Of a DNA stretch of 64,000 nucleotides, positions 10,538-19,342 are shown piece after piece (position 1 is the first letter of the stretch; the number at the start of each line of letters is the position of its first letter). Both the position numbers and the translations under genes were made by a program. This DNA comes from DATFVA01 sp963721075 (lineage in GTDB: Bacteria > Bacteroidota > Ignavibacteria > Ignavibacteriales > Ignavibacteriaceae): assembly GCA_963721075.1 (NCBI GenBank), contig CAVRHV010000002.1, forward strand, positions 38,876-102,875, in the 5' to 3' direction. The notes under the pieces are model-generated. The model saw only the letters and a list, made by a program, of their open reading frames with translations, did not search any database and was not told the origin of the DNA.

Positions 10538-11887
10538 TTGTTTAAGCCCCGTAAAATAATTGTTATAGGCGGCAACGCGGCAGGCCCTGCTGCAGCGGCG
10601 AAAGCTAAAAGGGTAAATCCCGAAGCCGAAGTTTTGATGTTCGAATCGGCTGATTATATCTCAACCGGAACATGCGAGATACCTTATGTATTATCCGGTG
10701 ATATAGCAGGTCTTGAAGATATCATAACTTATACTCCCGAAGATTTCCGAAAAGAAAAGGGAGTAAAAGCATTCACGAACTGCGAAGTGCTCAGCATAAA
10801 CCGAAGTAAAAAAACAATCAGGGTATACAACGCGAGAATAAGGAAGGAATATGAGGAGGAGTATGATTCGCTGATCCTTGCCACAGGATCCATCCCTGAC
10901 CGAATCCCGGACTTTCCTGAATTTAGTCCCAATGTCTTCACATTAAAAAACCTTGCCGACCTTCAGAATGTAATGGACTTCCTAAAGTCGGGTAATATAT
11001 CTTCTGTAGTAATATTCGGTTCAGGTTATATAGGACTTGAAGCTGCAGATGCATTCCGGACAAGAAATATCGATGTAACCCTGGTGGAGAAAGCGGGACT
11101 TCCTCTTCCTTATACCGAACCGGAGGTCAGCAGTCTTATAGTCGAACTTCTTAAGAATAATAAAATTGTATTCCATGGCGGATATAAAAAGATGACGCTC
11201 CATAGTTCTGATGGTTTTATCCGATCCATAAATATAGACGGCAGGATATTGGAACCGGGACTGGTAATTTCTGCTGTGGGATTTTCTCCGAATAATAAAT
11301 TAGCGGAGGAAGCCGGACTAAAAATCTCAGACAAGGGCGGTATAAAAGTAGACAGGAGTCTGAAAACATCAGATCCGAATATCTGGGCCTGCGGCGATAA
11401 TATTGAAATTATTAATGAGGTAACAAAGCAGAACGACTATTTCCCGGTTGCCACAGTAGCGCATGAATTTGCTCATATTGCCGGCGAAAATGCTGCAGGC
11501 GGATCAGCCTTTTCAGATCCCGTGGTTAAAAATATCGCAGTGAAGATTCTGGATAAGTTCCAGGTTTCTGTAGGAATTACCGAAGCTGAAGCAAAGCAGA
11601 ATTCAATACCATGCAGGAGTGTTCAGGCTTCAGCTCCAAACATCGTAAAAGTAATGCCGGGAAGTATGCAGGTCTTCGGAAAGATTGTATACCATGCAGT
11701 TAATAAGCAGATTCTGGGTGCTGTATTTTTTGGAGGGAAAGAAGTGGCAGGTTACGGAGATATAATCAGTTCATTTATAAAGCTTAAAGCCCCTGCCGAC
11801 TTTTTAGGACGGATCAATTATAACTACACCCCGCCGCTTTCACCATTTATAAATCTTTTATCTATCTTGGGAAGAAAGGTTAAATAA
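10538..11887 (+). CDS. CoA-disulfide reductase/NADH oxidase-family flavoprotein
   Basis: 449 residues, starting at a TTG 8 bp after der. Residues of about 7-40 form an FAD-binding Rossmann motif (IIVIGGNAAGPAAAAKAKR). STGTCEIPYVLSG near residue 43 carries the single redox cysteine characteristic of class III pyridine nucleotide-disulfide oxidoreductases (CoADR, NADH oxidase). A second nucleotide site, VVIFGSGYIGLEAADAF (about residue 158), would bind NAD(P)H. IWACGDN (about residue 285) is the C-terminal FAD motif, and a dimerisation domain follows. It probably reduces CoA-disulfide, persulfide or oxygen; sequence alone does not decide which. No rhodanese domain is attached. Confidence 0.85.
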   Translation: MFKPRKIIVIGGNAAGPAAAAKAKRVNPEAEVLMFESADYISTGTCEIPYVLSGDIAGLEDIITYTPEDFRKEKGVKAFTNCEVLSINRSKKTIRVYNARIRKEYEEEYDSLILATGSIPDRIPDFPEFSPNVFTLKNLADLQNVMDFLKSGNISSVVIFGSGYIGLEAADAFRTRNIDVTLVEKAGLPLPYTEPEVSSLIVELLKNNKIVFHGGYKKMTLHSSDGFIRSINIDGRILEPGLVISAVGFSPNNKLAEEAGLKISDKGGIKVDRSLKTSDPNIWACGDNIEIINEVTKQNDYFPVATVAHEFAHIAGENAAGGSAFSDPVVKNIAVKILDKFQVSVGITEAEAKQNSIPCRSVQASAPNIVKVMPGSMQVFGKIVYHAVNKQILGAVFFGGKEVAGYGDIISSFIKLKAPADFLGRINYNYTPPLSPFINLLSILGRKVK

Positions 11888-11893
11888 TTCTTT

Positions 11894-12547
11894 ATGATTT
11901 CAATGGATCCTAAACAGGAATATAAAAATCTGACGCTTCTTGATTCACCGATCGTTAAAAGAGAAATAACACAGCTGAGGGATAAAAATACAAGTCCTGA
12001 ATTCTTCAGGGCAGCGGTTAAACGACTTTCCATAATTCTGGCAATAGAGATCAGCAGGGAATTCAAGATGCAGGAAATTGAAGTAGAAACACCTCTGGAA
12101 AAAACAAAAGGCTACCGTTTATCGCAGGAAATTATACTTGTGCCCATACTGCGAGCGGGATTAGGAATGGTTAATGGATTTCTGGAAGTAATCCCCGATG
12201 CTAAGGTCGGGCATATCGGGATGCAGAGAAATGAAAAAACTCTCGAGCCTAACAGCTATTACTTTAAGATACCCTCAACCAAAGAGAATACAAAACTCAT
12301 CATTCTCGATCCGATGCTGGCAACAGGTGGAAGCGTAACCGCTGCTATATCCAAGATGAAAGATAACGGAATACACGATTTTACTTTTGCCTCGCTGGTA
12401 TCTGCTCCTGAGGGGGTTAAAAATCTTTTTAAGAAACATCCCGATGTTGAGCTTTACACAACTGCATTAGACAGGGAACTCAACGATAACGGGTATATTC
12501 TTCCCGGATTAGGAGATGCAGGCGACAGGACATTTGGTACGCTCTGA
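11894..12547 (+). CDS. upp: Uracil phosphoribosyltransferase
   Basis: 217 residues, near the family's usual 208-210. It converts uracil and PRPP to UMP in pyrimidine salvage. Visible motifs are VPILRAGLGMVNGF (residues of about 85-98), the PRPP loop LIILDPMLATGGSV (about 134-147) and the uracil-binding C-terminus ending GLGDAGDRTFGT. It starts 6 bp after the flavoprotein gene, so the two are probably co-transcribed. A second ATG lies 3 codons in (MISMDP), and either start could be used. Confidence 0.95.
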   Translation: MISMDPKQEYKNLTLLDSPIVKREITQLRDKNTSPEFFRAAVKRLSIILAIEISREFKMQEIEVETPLEKTKGYRLSQEIILVPILRAGLGMVNGFLEVIPDAKVGHIGMQRNEKTLEPNSYYFKIPSTKENTKLIILDPMLATGGSVTAAISKMKDNGIHDFTFASLVSAPEGVKNLFKKHPDVELYTTALDRELNDNGYILPGLGDAGDRTFGTL

Positions 12548-13637
12548 TCTAAGAAATATAAAGTTAACTGCCGGTCATCTTCTGCGTTACTTTCAACAAG
12601 ATCAGCGGTATAAAGGGCTTGATCTCAAAATATTCCTGCTGACAGCTTTAGTATTATTACCAGCACTGAGTAAAGCACAGACATATCCCGATCCCGTGAT
12701 TGATTCAACTCTTAACTACGGCATCAGCAAAATAATTCTTCAGGAATACACTGAGGCTGAGAAAGTATTTAACACTCTCTACAGCAGCCATCCGGAACTT
12801 CCTCTCGGAAAGATATATGCAGCGGCAGTAAAAATTGCAAGGGCATATGATTACGGGGAAGCCTATGATGAAACTGCCATAGATTCACTGCTTGAAGGTG
12901 CAGTTGAACAGTCGCAATCACTTTTGAAATCCGATAATAAAAATCCCTGGTATAAATATTTTTTAAGTCTCTCCGATGGTTACCTGGCATATTTCAAAGC
13001 TCTTAACGGCGAGTGGCTGAGTTCACTTTCATCGGGCGCAGACGCATTGAATGATTTCAGTGAACTTGCTGAAACTGATTCGACTTTTTACGAAGCATAT
13101 ATTGCTATCGGTACATATAAATACTGGAAAAGCAGAAAGACCGAATTCTTTAACTGGATACCAGGATATGTTGACGAAAGAGAAGAAGGTATCCGGCTGC
13201 TTGAGAAAGCAATTCAGCACCCGACCTATAACAGATATCTTGCTGTTAATTCATTGATATGGATATACATTGACAGGCAGGAATATGCTGAAGCAGCCAG
13301 ACTTGCAGAAGAAGCTCTTAAAGAATATCCCGGGAGCAGGTTCTTTGAATGGGGACTCGGCAGAGCATACGAGGGAATTGAGCATCTTAAAGCTATAAAT
13401 GTCTATCAAAATATTCTGGATTCTCTGCCTGCAGGACTTAATCATTATAATGAGATTATTCTTAAACACCTCTTAGCCCAGCAGTACGCAGCAATTAATG
13501 AAAAGCAGAAAGCACTGCAGTTATGTGATGAAATCCTCTCTACCCGGTTAAGTGACAATGTAAAATCCAGACTGGAAAACAGACTGAAAAGGGTAGAGGA
13601 ATTAAAAAGAAGACTTTCTTATTCAGGACAACAATAG
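12516..13637 (+). CDS. Exported TPR-like protein of unknown function
   Basis: The frame is open from inside upp, and the only ATG (12516) lies 31 bp before the upp stop. The likely signal peptide (LKIFLLTALVLLPALSKAQ) begins near 12624, where no ATG/GTG is in frame. Either the overlapping start is used, leaving a long N-terminal extension, or the real start was lost by an indel; a TTG at 12619 in another frame is one candidate. The mature part (about 330 residues) is helical with repeated TPR-like pairs (EYTEAEKVFNTLYSSHPELPLGKIYAA, EYAEAARLAEEALKEYPGSR). It is probably a periplasmic scaffold. No enzyme motif is visible. Confidence 0.7.
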   Translation: MQATGHLVRSDLRNIKLTAGHLLRYFQQDQRYKGLDLKIFLLTALVLLPALSKAQTYPDPVIDSTLNYGISKIILQEYTEAEKVFNTLYSSHPELPLGKIYAAAVKIARAYDYGEAYDETAIDSLLEGAVEQSQSLLKSDNKNPWYKYFLSLSDGYLAYFKALNGEWLSSLSSGADALNDFSELAETDSTFYEAYIAIGTYKYWKSRKTEFFNWIPGYVDEREEGIRLLEKAIQHPTYNRYLAVNSLIWIYIDRQEYAEAARLAEEALKEYPGSRFFEWGLGRAYEGIEHLKAINVYQNILDSLPAGLNHYNEIILKHLLAQQYAAINEKQKALQLCDEILSTRLSDNVKSRLENRLKRVEELKRRLSYSGQQ

Positions 13638-13649
13638 GGCCGCCTCCCG

Positions 13650-13696
13650 AAGGTTCTGATGAACTTCTGCGAAGTTCAGGTTTCAGGAACTTTTTG
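13650..13696 (+). terminator. Probable Rho-independent terminator after the TPR gene
   Basis: A nested hairpin has an inner arm TGAACTTC (13660-13667), loop TGC and GAAGTTCA (13671-13678). An imperfect outer arm pairs GGTTCTGA with TCAGGAAC, and CTTTTT follows. The outer stem is not perfect, so confidence is moderate. Confidence 0.5.
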
Positions 13697-13793
13697 GCTT
13701 ATAAATGGTGCAAAATTACATCCTGTTGACTTTCACCATTCTTATAAATATAGTATGTTATTAATAATTTAATATTTAAAGGTTTTTAGGTAA

Positions 13794-15974
13794 ATGGCCA
13801 AACTGGAACCGAAATACCAGAAAATGCTTGATGATCTGCTGGCGGTGTGTCATAAAAACCTTCAGGTTGTAGACGATGCATTAATAAAGAAGAGCTTTGA
13901 GTTTTCTCTCGAAGCACACAAGCATGATCTGCGTGCTTCCGGTGAGCCATATTTTTCGCATCCTTATCAGGTGGCATTAATCGTTGCACAGGAACTGCCT
14001 CTTGATGATATTACCATAGCAAGCACCCTGCTCCACGATGTAGTGGAAGATACTGAACTCAATCTCGATCTTCTCTCGAAAGAATTTGGAAAAGAAGTTG
14101 CGGAGATCGTTGACGGAGTTACAAAAATCAGCGGAATATTCAAAGGGCAGGAGATCACCGTAGCAGAAAACTACAGGAAACTGCTTCTTTCGATGGTTAA
14201 GGATGTAAGAGTGATATTGGTGAAGTTTGCAGACAGACTTCACAATATGAGAACCCTTGAGTATGTTAATCCCGATAAACAAAGAAGAATTGCCCAGGAA
14301 ACACTCGAGATATATGCTCCCTTCGCACACAGATTCGGTCTTGGAAGAGTTAAGTGGGAGCTTGAGGATCTGTCATTCAAATACCTTAACAGGGAAGCAT
14401 ACGAAGAACTTGTTGATAAAGTAAAAAATAAAAGAAAAGAACGCGAAAGCTATATTAAGAAATTCAGTGAGCCGATTCTCGAGAAACTGGATGAATATAA
14501 GTTCAAATATGAAGTAAGCGGCAGACCGAAGCATCTTTATTCAATATACCGGAAAATGGTACGCCGCAACAAACCTTTCGAAGAAATTTACGATCTCTTT
14601 GCCATCAGGATCATACTGGATACCGAAAATACGAATGAGTGCTACACAACTCTGGGTATTGTAAACCAGATATATCTGCCCGTACCCGACAGGTTTAAGG
14701 ATTATATCTCGATACCCAAAACCAATAATTATCAGTCGATACATACAACAGTAGTTGGACCTGAAGGAAGACTGGTTGAGGTACAGATCAGGACGACCAA
14801 GATGCACGAAGTAGCTGAAAAAGGTGTGGCAGCACACTGGCGCTACAAGGAGAATAAATCTGCCAGCGATAAGGATCTTGAAAACTGGGTTAACTGGATC
14901 AGGGATATTTTTGAGAATGCCTCACGGGATGAAGCCAGAAAAGATTTACTTGAGAGCTTCAAGTTAAATCTTTACCAGGATGAGATTTACGTCTTCACAC
15001 CCAAAGGCGATCTCAGGAGACTCCCGATCCACTCAACGCCGGTTGACTTTGCCTTCGAAATTCACTCAAAAGTAGGCTTCCACTGCATCGGAGCAAAGGT
15101 AAACGGAAGGATCGTACCGCTCGATACCATTCTGCACAGCGGAGATCAGGTAGAGATAATTACCTCAAAGAATCAGCATCCCAATAAAAACTGGATAAAA
15201 TTTGTTGTTACGCATAAAGCAAAATCTTCGGTTAGAAAGTGGATCAATAAGGAAGAAGAAGATATAGTTAAAGGCGGAAAAGAGATATGGGAGAAGAAGA
15301 TTAAAAAGATGAAACTTGCATTCACTCCTGATGATCTTGCAAAGCTTACGTCCGACCTGAAATTTGAAAATACCAGGAACTTTTTTAAATCCATTGCCCA
15401 GGGAAAAGTTAACCTTGATGAGGTTTTAACTGCTACCAGGAAAAAGGAGGAGAAGAAAGAGACTGCTCCCGCTGCATCAATGGAATTTGAAGATTTTGCT
15501 AATGTGGCACGAGGTGATATAGGCGGAGTGCTGGTTGAGGGTAAGAAAACCAGAATTCTTTACTCGTACGCAAAGTGCTGCAATCCCATTCCCGGTGATC
15601 CCGTTATAGGTTATATCACAGTAGGAGAGGGGATAAAAATTCACAGAAAAACCTGTCCTAATCTGATCCGTATTTCAGAAAATGATCCCAGCAAGCTGAT
15701 CCCGGTACAGTGGCCGGAGGGAGAGGGCAACCTTTTTGTGGCAGGACTTACAGTGATGGGAGAGGATTCACCCGGACTTCTGAATGATATTTCACATGCT
15801 ATCGTTGCATATCAGAATACAAATATCAAATCGATCAACATTAACACTAACGATTCAACTTTTGAAGGGAATGTGACCCTTTATGTACATAACCTGGACC
15901 ATCTCTCCCGTATTATAGAAAGATTAAAAAAACTGAAGGGAATTTACTCGGTTGAACGTTTTGAAAGCGCCTGA
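13794..15974 (+). CDS. Bifunctional (p)ppGpp synthetase/hydrolase (RelA/SpoT family)
   Basis: 726 residues, the normal length for a long RSH. The N-terminal HD hydrolase domain has an intact HDVVEDT (residues of about 81-87). The synthetase domain (about 230-350) has the RPKHLYSIYRKM substrate motif, YDLFAIRII, and RFKD, the RXKD signature of bifunctional enzymes rather than the ExDD of synthetase-only RelA. EVQIRT follows. TGS (about 390-455) and a C-terminal ACT domain (about 650-726) complete it. It controls the stringent response. It overlaps ruvX by one base (TGATG), suggesting translational coupling. It has its own upstream space after a terminator-like hairpin. Confidence 0.95.
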   Translation: MAKLEPKYQKMLDDLLAVCHKNLQVVDDALIKKSFEFSLEAHKHDLRASGEPYFSHPYQVALIVAQELPLDDITIASTLLHDVVEDTELNLDLLSKEFGKEVAEIVDGVTKISGIFKGQEITVAENYRKLLLSMVKDVRVILVKFADRLHNMRTLEYVNPDKQRRIAQETLEIYAPFAHRFGLGRVKWELEDLSFKYLNREAYEELVDKVKNKRKERESYIKKFSEPILEKLDEYKFKYEVSGRPKHLYSIYRKMVRRNKPFEEIYDLFAIRIILDTENTNECYTTLGIVNQIYLPVPDRFKDYISIPKTNNYQSIHTTVVGPEGRLVEVQIRTTKMHEVAEKGVAAHWRYKENKSASDKDLENWVNWIRDIFENASRDEARKDLLESFKLNLYQDEIYVFTPKGDLRRLPIHSTPVDFAFEIHSKVGFHCIGAKVNGRIVPLDTILHSGDQVEIITSKNQHPNKNWIKFVVTHKAKSSVRKWINKEEEDIVKGGKEIWEKKIKKMKLAFTPDDLAKLTSDLKFENTRNFFKSIAQGKVNLDEVLTATRKKEEKKETAPAASMEFEDFANVARGDIGGVLVEGKKTRILYSYAKCCNPIPGDPVIGYITVGEGIKIHRKTCPNLIRISENDPSKLIPVQWPEGEGNLFVAGLTVMGEDSPGLLNDISHAIVAYQNTNIKSININTNDSTFEGNVTLYVHNLDHLSRIIERLKKLKGIYSVERFESA

Positions 15975-16411
15975 TGCCGGATAATTATATTAATGAGCCG
16001 GCCAGGATACTGGGTATAGATTACGGACTGAAAAGGACGGGTCTTGCTTTAAGTGATCCTTTGAAGATATTTGCCTATCCCTTCAAAACTCTGATCAACG
16101 ATAAAAATTTCTGGAATGAGCTTAAGAAGGTGATGGAAGAAAAAAACATTGAAAAGATAATTCTCGGTTTTCCCCTTAATGAAGGAGGAAGTAAATCCCA
16201 TATAACCGACCAGGTCAAAAAATTTGCAAAAGAACTCGGTAGTAAATTCAAAAGAGAGATTATTTTATGGGATGAAAGGTATACGTCCGTTATGGCCCGG
16301 GAGAAAATACTTGAGTCAGTTACGAAAAAATCAAAGCGCAGAGATAAAGGACTTTTAGATCAGAATTCGGCGGCCATAATTCTCCAGGAATACCTGAACA
16401 GTTTAAATTGA
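15974..16411 (+). CDS. ruvX: Putative Holliday junction resolvase RuvX (YqgF)
   Basis: 145 residues with the RNase H-like fold signature ILGIDYGLKRTGLALSD at residues of about 12-28, LGFPLNEGG near residue 63, and WDERYTSVMA near residue 96, which carries conserved acidic residues. The family is implicated in 16S rRNA 5' maturation and, by older naming, in junction resolution. The ATG overlaps the TGA of the upstream RSH gene. Confidence 0.92.
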   Translation: MPDNYINEPARILGIDYGLKRTGLALSDPLKIFAYPFKTLINDKNFWNELKKVMEEKNIEKIILGFPLNEGGSKSHITDQVKKFAKELGSKFKREIILWDERYTSVMAREKILESVTKKSKRRDKGLLDQNSAAIILQEYLNSLN

Positions 16412-16470
16412 CATTTATTTACTGATAAGCTATTTTCGAACATCATAAATTCAATAATGGGAGCACGTTT

Positions 16471-16749
16471 ATGTCACTTGACGCACTCGGAATGATAGAA
16501 ACCAAGGGGCTGGTCGGCGCCGTTGAAGCTGCCGATGCAATGGTTAAAGCCGCTAAAGTTGAACTACTGGGAAAAGAAACCATCGGAGGCGGTTATGTAA
16601 CCGTTATGGTCCGGGGAGATGTTGGTGCGGTAAAAGCTGCAACAGATGCCGGTGCCGCGGCTGCACAGAGAGTTGGTGAATTGGTATCAGTTCACGTCAT
16701 TCCGCGCCCCCATACTGAAGTCGAAGCAATTCTGCCCAAAAGAAAGTAA
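16471..16749 (+). CDS. Bacterial microcompartment shell protein, BMC-H type
   Basis: 92 residues forming a single BMC domain, like PduA, EutM or CcmK. Conserved stretches are ALGMIETKGLVGAVEAADAMVKAA and YVTVMVRGDVGAVKAATDAGAAAA. The pore loop is T-I-G-G-G (residues 37-41), where CcmK/PduA have K-I-G-S-G, so the central hexamer pore is lined with glycine. Such proteins tile the polyhedral shell of metabolosomes. GGGAGC lies about 8 bp before the ATG. A second BMC gene starts 3 bp after its stop. No microcompartment enzyme, EutN-type pentamer or BMC-T gene is present in this window, so the cargo must be encoded elsewhere. Confidence 0.93.
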   Translation: MSLDALGMIETKGLVGAVEAADAMVKAAKVELLGKETIGGGYVTVMVRGDVGAVKAATDAGAAAAQRVGELVSVHVIPRPHTEVEAILPKRK

Positions 16750-16752
16750 CAT

Positions 16753-17715
16753 ATGCCAAAAGCATTGGGTTTGGTAGAAACCCGCGGCCTCGTTGCAGCC
16801 ATCGAAGCTGCTGACGCCATGGTTAAGGCTTCAAACGTTACCCTGATCGGTAAGGAGGTAACCCGCCCTGCACTGATTACAATTAAGATTGTCGGAGATG
16901 TTGCAGCAGTTAAGGCCTCGGTTGATGCCGGAGCAGCAGCAGCAGCCAGGGTTGGTGAGCTTGTTTCTATCCACGTTATTCCACAGCCCGATTCGCAGAT
17001 GACAGCACTTTTCCCCGAAATAGATGATAACTATGAGCCGGGAGGGGGCAGGAAAACCGGACCAGGCAGAAAGAAAGAAACTAAGCCAGCCGGCGATGCG
17101 AAGGATTCTGTGGTAGATATTTCTGCAGGCAGAAAAGAACCGGGACGAGGTAAATCATCTGAAGATAAATCAGTAGAGACAGCCGTTACCGCGAAAAGCT
17201 CTTCAGCAGGAACACCCGAGGTAATTGATAAAACTGCTAAATCAGTAAAGGAAGATGTAATTCCTCCGGAAGAAAGCGGTGAATCTCACAGCAGAACAGA
17301 GGATTCAGTCAATAAGGTCTCTGCAGACAAACCTGCATCAGGAAAGGCTCCCAAATCAAAATCAGTCAAATCGCGGACATCGAAACCCGAAAAAGAATCA
17401 GCAGGTGAGGATCTGTTTTCAGTGAAAACGGATCATCTTGAAAAACTAAGAAGAGAAGCCCTTGGTATTAAGGAGTCGAAAGCTGAACCTAAACCGAAAA
17501 AAAGTACAGCTAAAAAGGCAGGGAAATCAGCTGGTGAGCAGACTACCGGAGCAGACCAGGTGCCGGCTGAGATGTCGATGGAAGAACTTGAAAAACTTAA
17601 TGTTCATAATTTAAGAAAAGCAGCGCGTGCAATGGAAGGCTTCCCGATACAGGGCAGAGAGATCTCACATGCTAACAGAAGAGAACTGCTGGATTTATTC
17701 AAAAAAATAATTTAG
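16753..17715 (+). CDS. BMC-domain shell protein with long charged tail and SAP/Rho-N-like C-terminus
   Basis: 320 residues. Residues 1-90 are a BMC domain (ALGLVETRGLVAAIEAADAMVKAS), but the pore loop reads T-R-P-A (37-40), placing arginine and proline where BMC-H hexamers have I-G-S-G. Residues of about 92-270 are low-complexity, rich in Lys, Ser, Glu and Pro, and probably disordered, with RKTGPGRKKETKP and EPKPKKSTAKKAGK. The last 47 residues (274-320) form a compact helical segment (MEELEKLNVHNLRKAARAME, ISHANRRELLDLFKKI) that resembles SAP or Rho N-terminal domains. The tail could bind cargo, nucleic acid or other shells. It is co-transcribed with the upstream shell gene. Confidence 0.85.
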   Translation: MPKALGLVETRGLVAAIEAADAMVKASNVTLIGKEVTRPALITIKIVGDVAAVKASVDAGAAAAARVGELVSIHVIPQPDSQMTALFPEIDDNYEPGGGRKTGPGRKKETKPAGDAKDSVVDISAGRKEPGRGKSSEDKSVETAVTAKSSSAGTPEVIDKTAKSVKEDVIPPEESGESHSRTEDSVNKVSADKPASGKAPKSKSVKSRTSKPEKESAGEDLFSVKTDHLEKLRREALGIKESKAEPKPKKSTAKKAGKSAGEQTTGADQVPAEMSMEELEKLNVHNLRKAARAMEGFPIQGREISHANRRELLDLFKKII

Positions 17716-17741
17716 AGTCTGTGCCGATATTTATCTAGAAG

Positions 17742-17771
17742 AACTCCGCTTCACTGTGGAGTTTTTTTATT
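17742..17771 (+). terminator. Rho-independent terminator after the BMC pair
   Basis: AACTCC (17742-17747) pairs with GGAGTT (17758-17763) across a 10-base loop, and the strand continues as an uninterrupted T run. It separates the shell genes from the YbbR gene. Confidence 0.75.
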
Positions 17772-17783
17772 TATATTTAAGAG

Positions 17784-18695
17784 ATGAAAAAAAATCTACA
17801 CATAGTTGTCGTTTCAATAATTTTCTCAATAATCCTTTGGATTTCTATTTCGCTGTCAAATGATTACTATGCTACGGTTAATGTTCCCATAAAGCTGGTG
17901 AACTTTCCCACCGGTTATTCTACCGCAACAAGGATACCTGATGATATTTCCGTTAAACTAAAAGGACAGGGCTGGAAGCTTCTTGGCGTAAACCTGACTA
18001 CAAAATCTGACTATAACATTTCAGTAGAAGACAGCGGCAGAGTATATGTTAACCTTTATAATTATCTCGGCGAAAATCAGTGGCTTTCATCCGACGTCGA
18101 AGTAATAGATATTACCCCCGATACTCTTTCTTTTTATGTAGAAAAAGATTATATGAAAAGTGTAGCCGTTTTGCCCGACCTTGATTTACATTATAAAGCC
18201 GGGTATGGACTGGCAACTCCCATAAAGGTAACCCCCGACTCCACAACACTCTACGGTCCCAGAAGCGTGGTGAGGAATCTTGACTTTGTTTATACAAAAC
18301 GAAAAACTTTCGATAAACTTGATGATGTTCTCAGGGGGCAGGTTCAGCTGGAGGATCTGCCGGGAGTGATTTATAAGGACCGGGAGGTTTCGGTATATCT
18401 GAATGTACAGAAAATAGTTGATAAAAATTTTGATGATATAGATGTTAAAGTAATTGATCTGCCGTCAGACAGAGAGGTCGTTCTGCTGCCGAATAAGATC
18501 TCCGTTGGATTAAGAGCGGGTATTGAACTGCTTGGGAAGATGGATAACAGCAGGATAAAAGCTTATGTTAATTACAGGGACATTGTTCTTGATACACTGG
18601 GAAGTATAGTGCCTAAAATTGCTATTCCTGAAAACACCTCACTTGAATATATAAAGCCGGAAAGATTAAGATATATCATCAAGAAATTTAATTGA
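17784..18695 (+). CDS. YbbR-domain membrane protein (CdaR-like)
   Basis: 303 residues. One N-terminal membrane helix (residues of about 5-24, IVVVSIIFSIILWISISLS) is followed by repeated YbbR modules, seen as VPIKLVNFPTGYSTA, DISVKLKGQGWKLLG, and a later KVTPDSTTLYGPRSVVRNLDFV, in which the VxPxxVxxxGP pattern recurs. YbbR/CdaR proteins regulate the diadenylate cyclase CdaA in Firmicutes. No cdaA is adjacent here, so that role is only a suggestion. tmk follows after 18 bp. Confidence 0.8.
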   Translation: MKKNLHIVVVSIIFSIILWISISLSNDYYATVNVPIKLVNFPTGYSTATRIPDDISVKLKGQGWKLLGVNLTTKSDYNISVEDSGRVYVNLYNYLGENQWLSSDVEVIDITPDTLSFYVEKDYMKSVAVLPDLDLHYKAGYGLATPIKVTPDSTTLYGPRSVVRNLDFVYTKRKTFDKLDDVLRGQVQLEDLPGVIYKDREVSVYLNVQKIVDKNFDDIDVKVIDLPSDREVVLLPNKISVGLRAGIELLGKMDNSRIKAYVNYRDIVLDTLGSIVPKIAIPENTSLEYIKPERLRYIIKKFN

Positions 18696-18713
18696 ATTTG
18701 GAGACTCTCCTTT

Positions 18714-19341
18714 ATGTTTATAACCTTTGAAGGAATCGATTTCTGCGGAAAATCCACCCAGGTTGAACTACTTAAAGATCATTTTATTAAACAGAATAAG
18801 AAGGTCGAAATTATTCGTGAACCGGGAGGAACCGAAATTTCCGAGTTAGTCAGATCAATCCTGCTTGATAAGAAAAATTACCATATGGTAATGGAAACCG
18901 AGATATTTCTGTTCTCGGCTGCACGTGCTCAGCTTGTTAGGGAAAAAATTAGACCTTATCTTAATCAGGGAATCTATGTAATTTCGGATCGATTCCACGA
19001 TTCAACAACTGCTTACCAGGGCTTCGGCCGCGGAATAGATATTGAATCGGTAAATCATATAAACAGCCTGGCAATCGGCGAAACCGTGCCCGATCTCACT
19101 TTTTTCATCGATATTACTGTTGAGGAGGCCGAAAGAAGAAAGAAAATGATGCCTGAACTTTGATCCCGACAGGATTGAAGTTTCAGACGCTTCTTTTTAC
19201 GAGAGAGTTAGAGCAGGCTATCTTTTTATTGCAGATCAGAACAGCAGAATGAAAGTAATAAATGGGATGAAAACCATTGAAGAGATTTATAATAACATTC
19301 TTGAAGAAATAAATTCTTTAGAGAAGAAGGAGTTCAGATAA
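18714..19341 (+). CDS. tmk: dTMP kinase, frameshifted near 19156
   Basis: The frame from 18714 stops at 19161-19163, but the next frame continues directly with NFDPDRIEVSDASFYERVRAGY and ends at TAA 19339-19341, giving a normal length of about 208 residues. P-loop FEGIDFCGKSTQ (residues 4-15), the DR(F)HDSTTAYQGFGRG motif (about residue 92) and the LID region are all recognisable. The enzyme phosphorylates dTMP to dTDP. A net +1 (or -2) at about 19155-19158 (CCTGAACTTT) would restore the frame. Because the protein is otherwise intact and the gene is essential, I read this as a sequence error. It lies between ybbR and ctpA with tiny gaps. Confidence 0.85.
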
Positions 19342-19342
19342 T

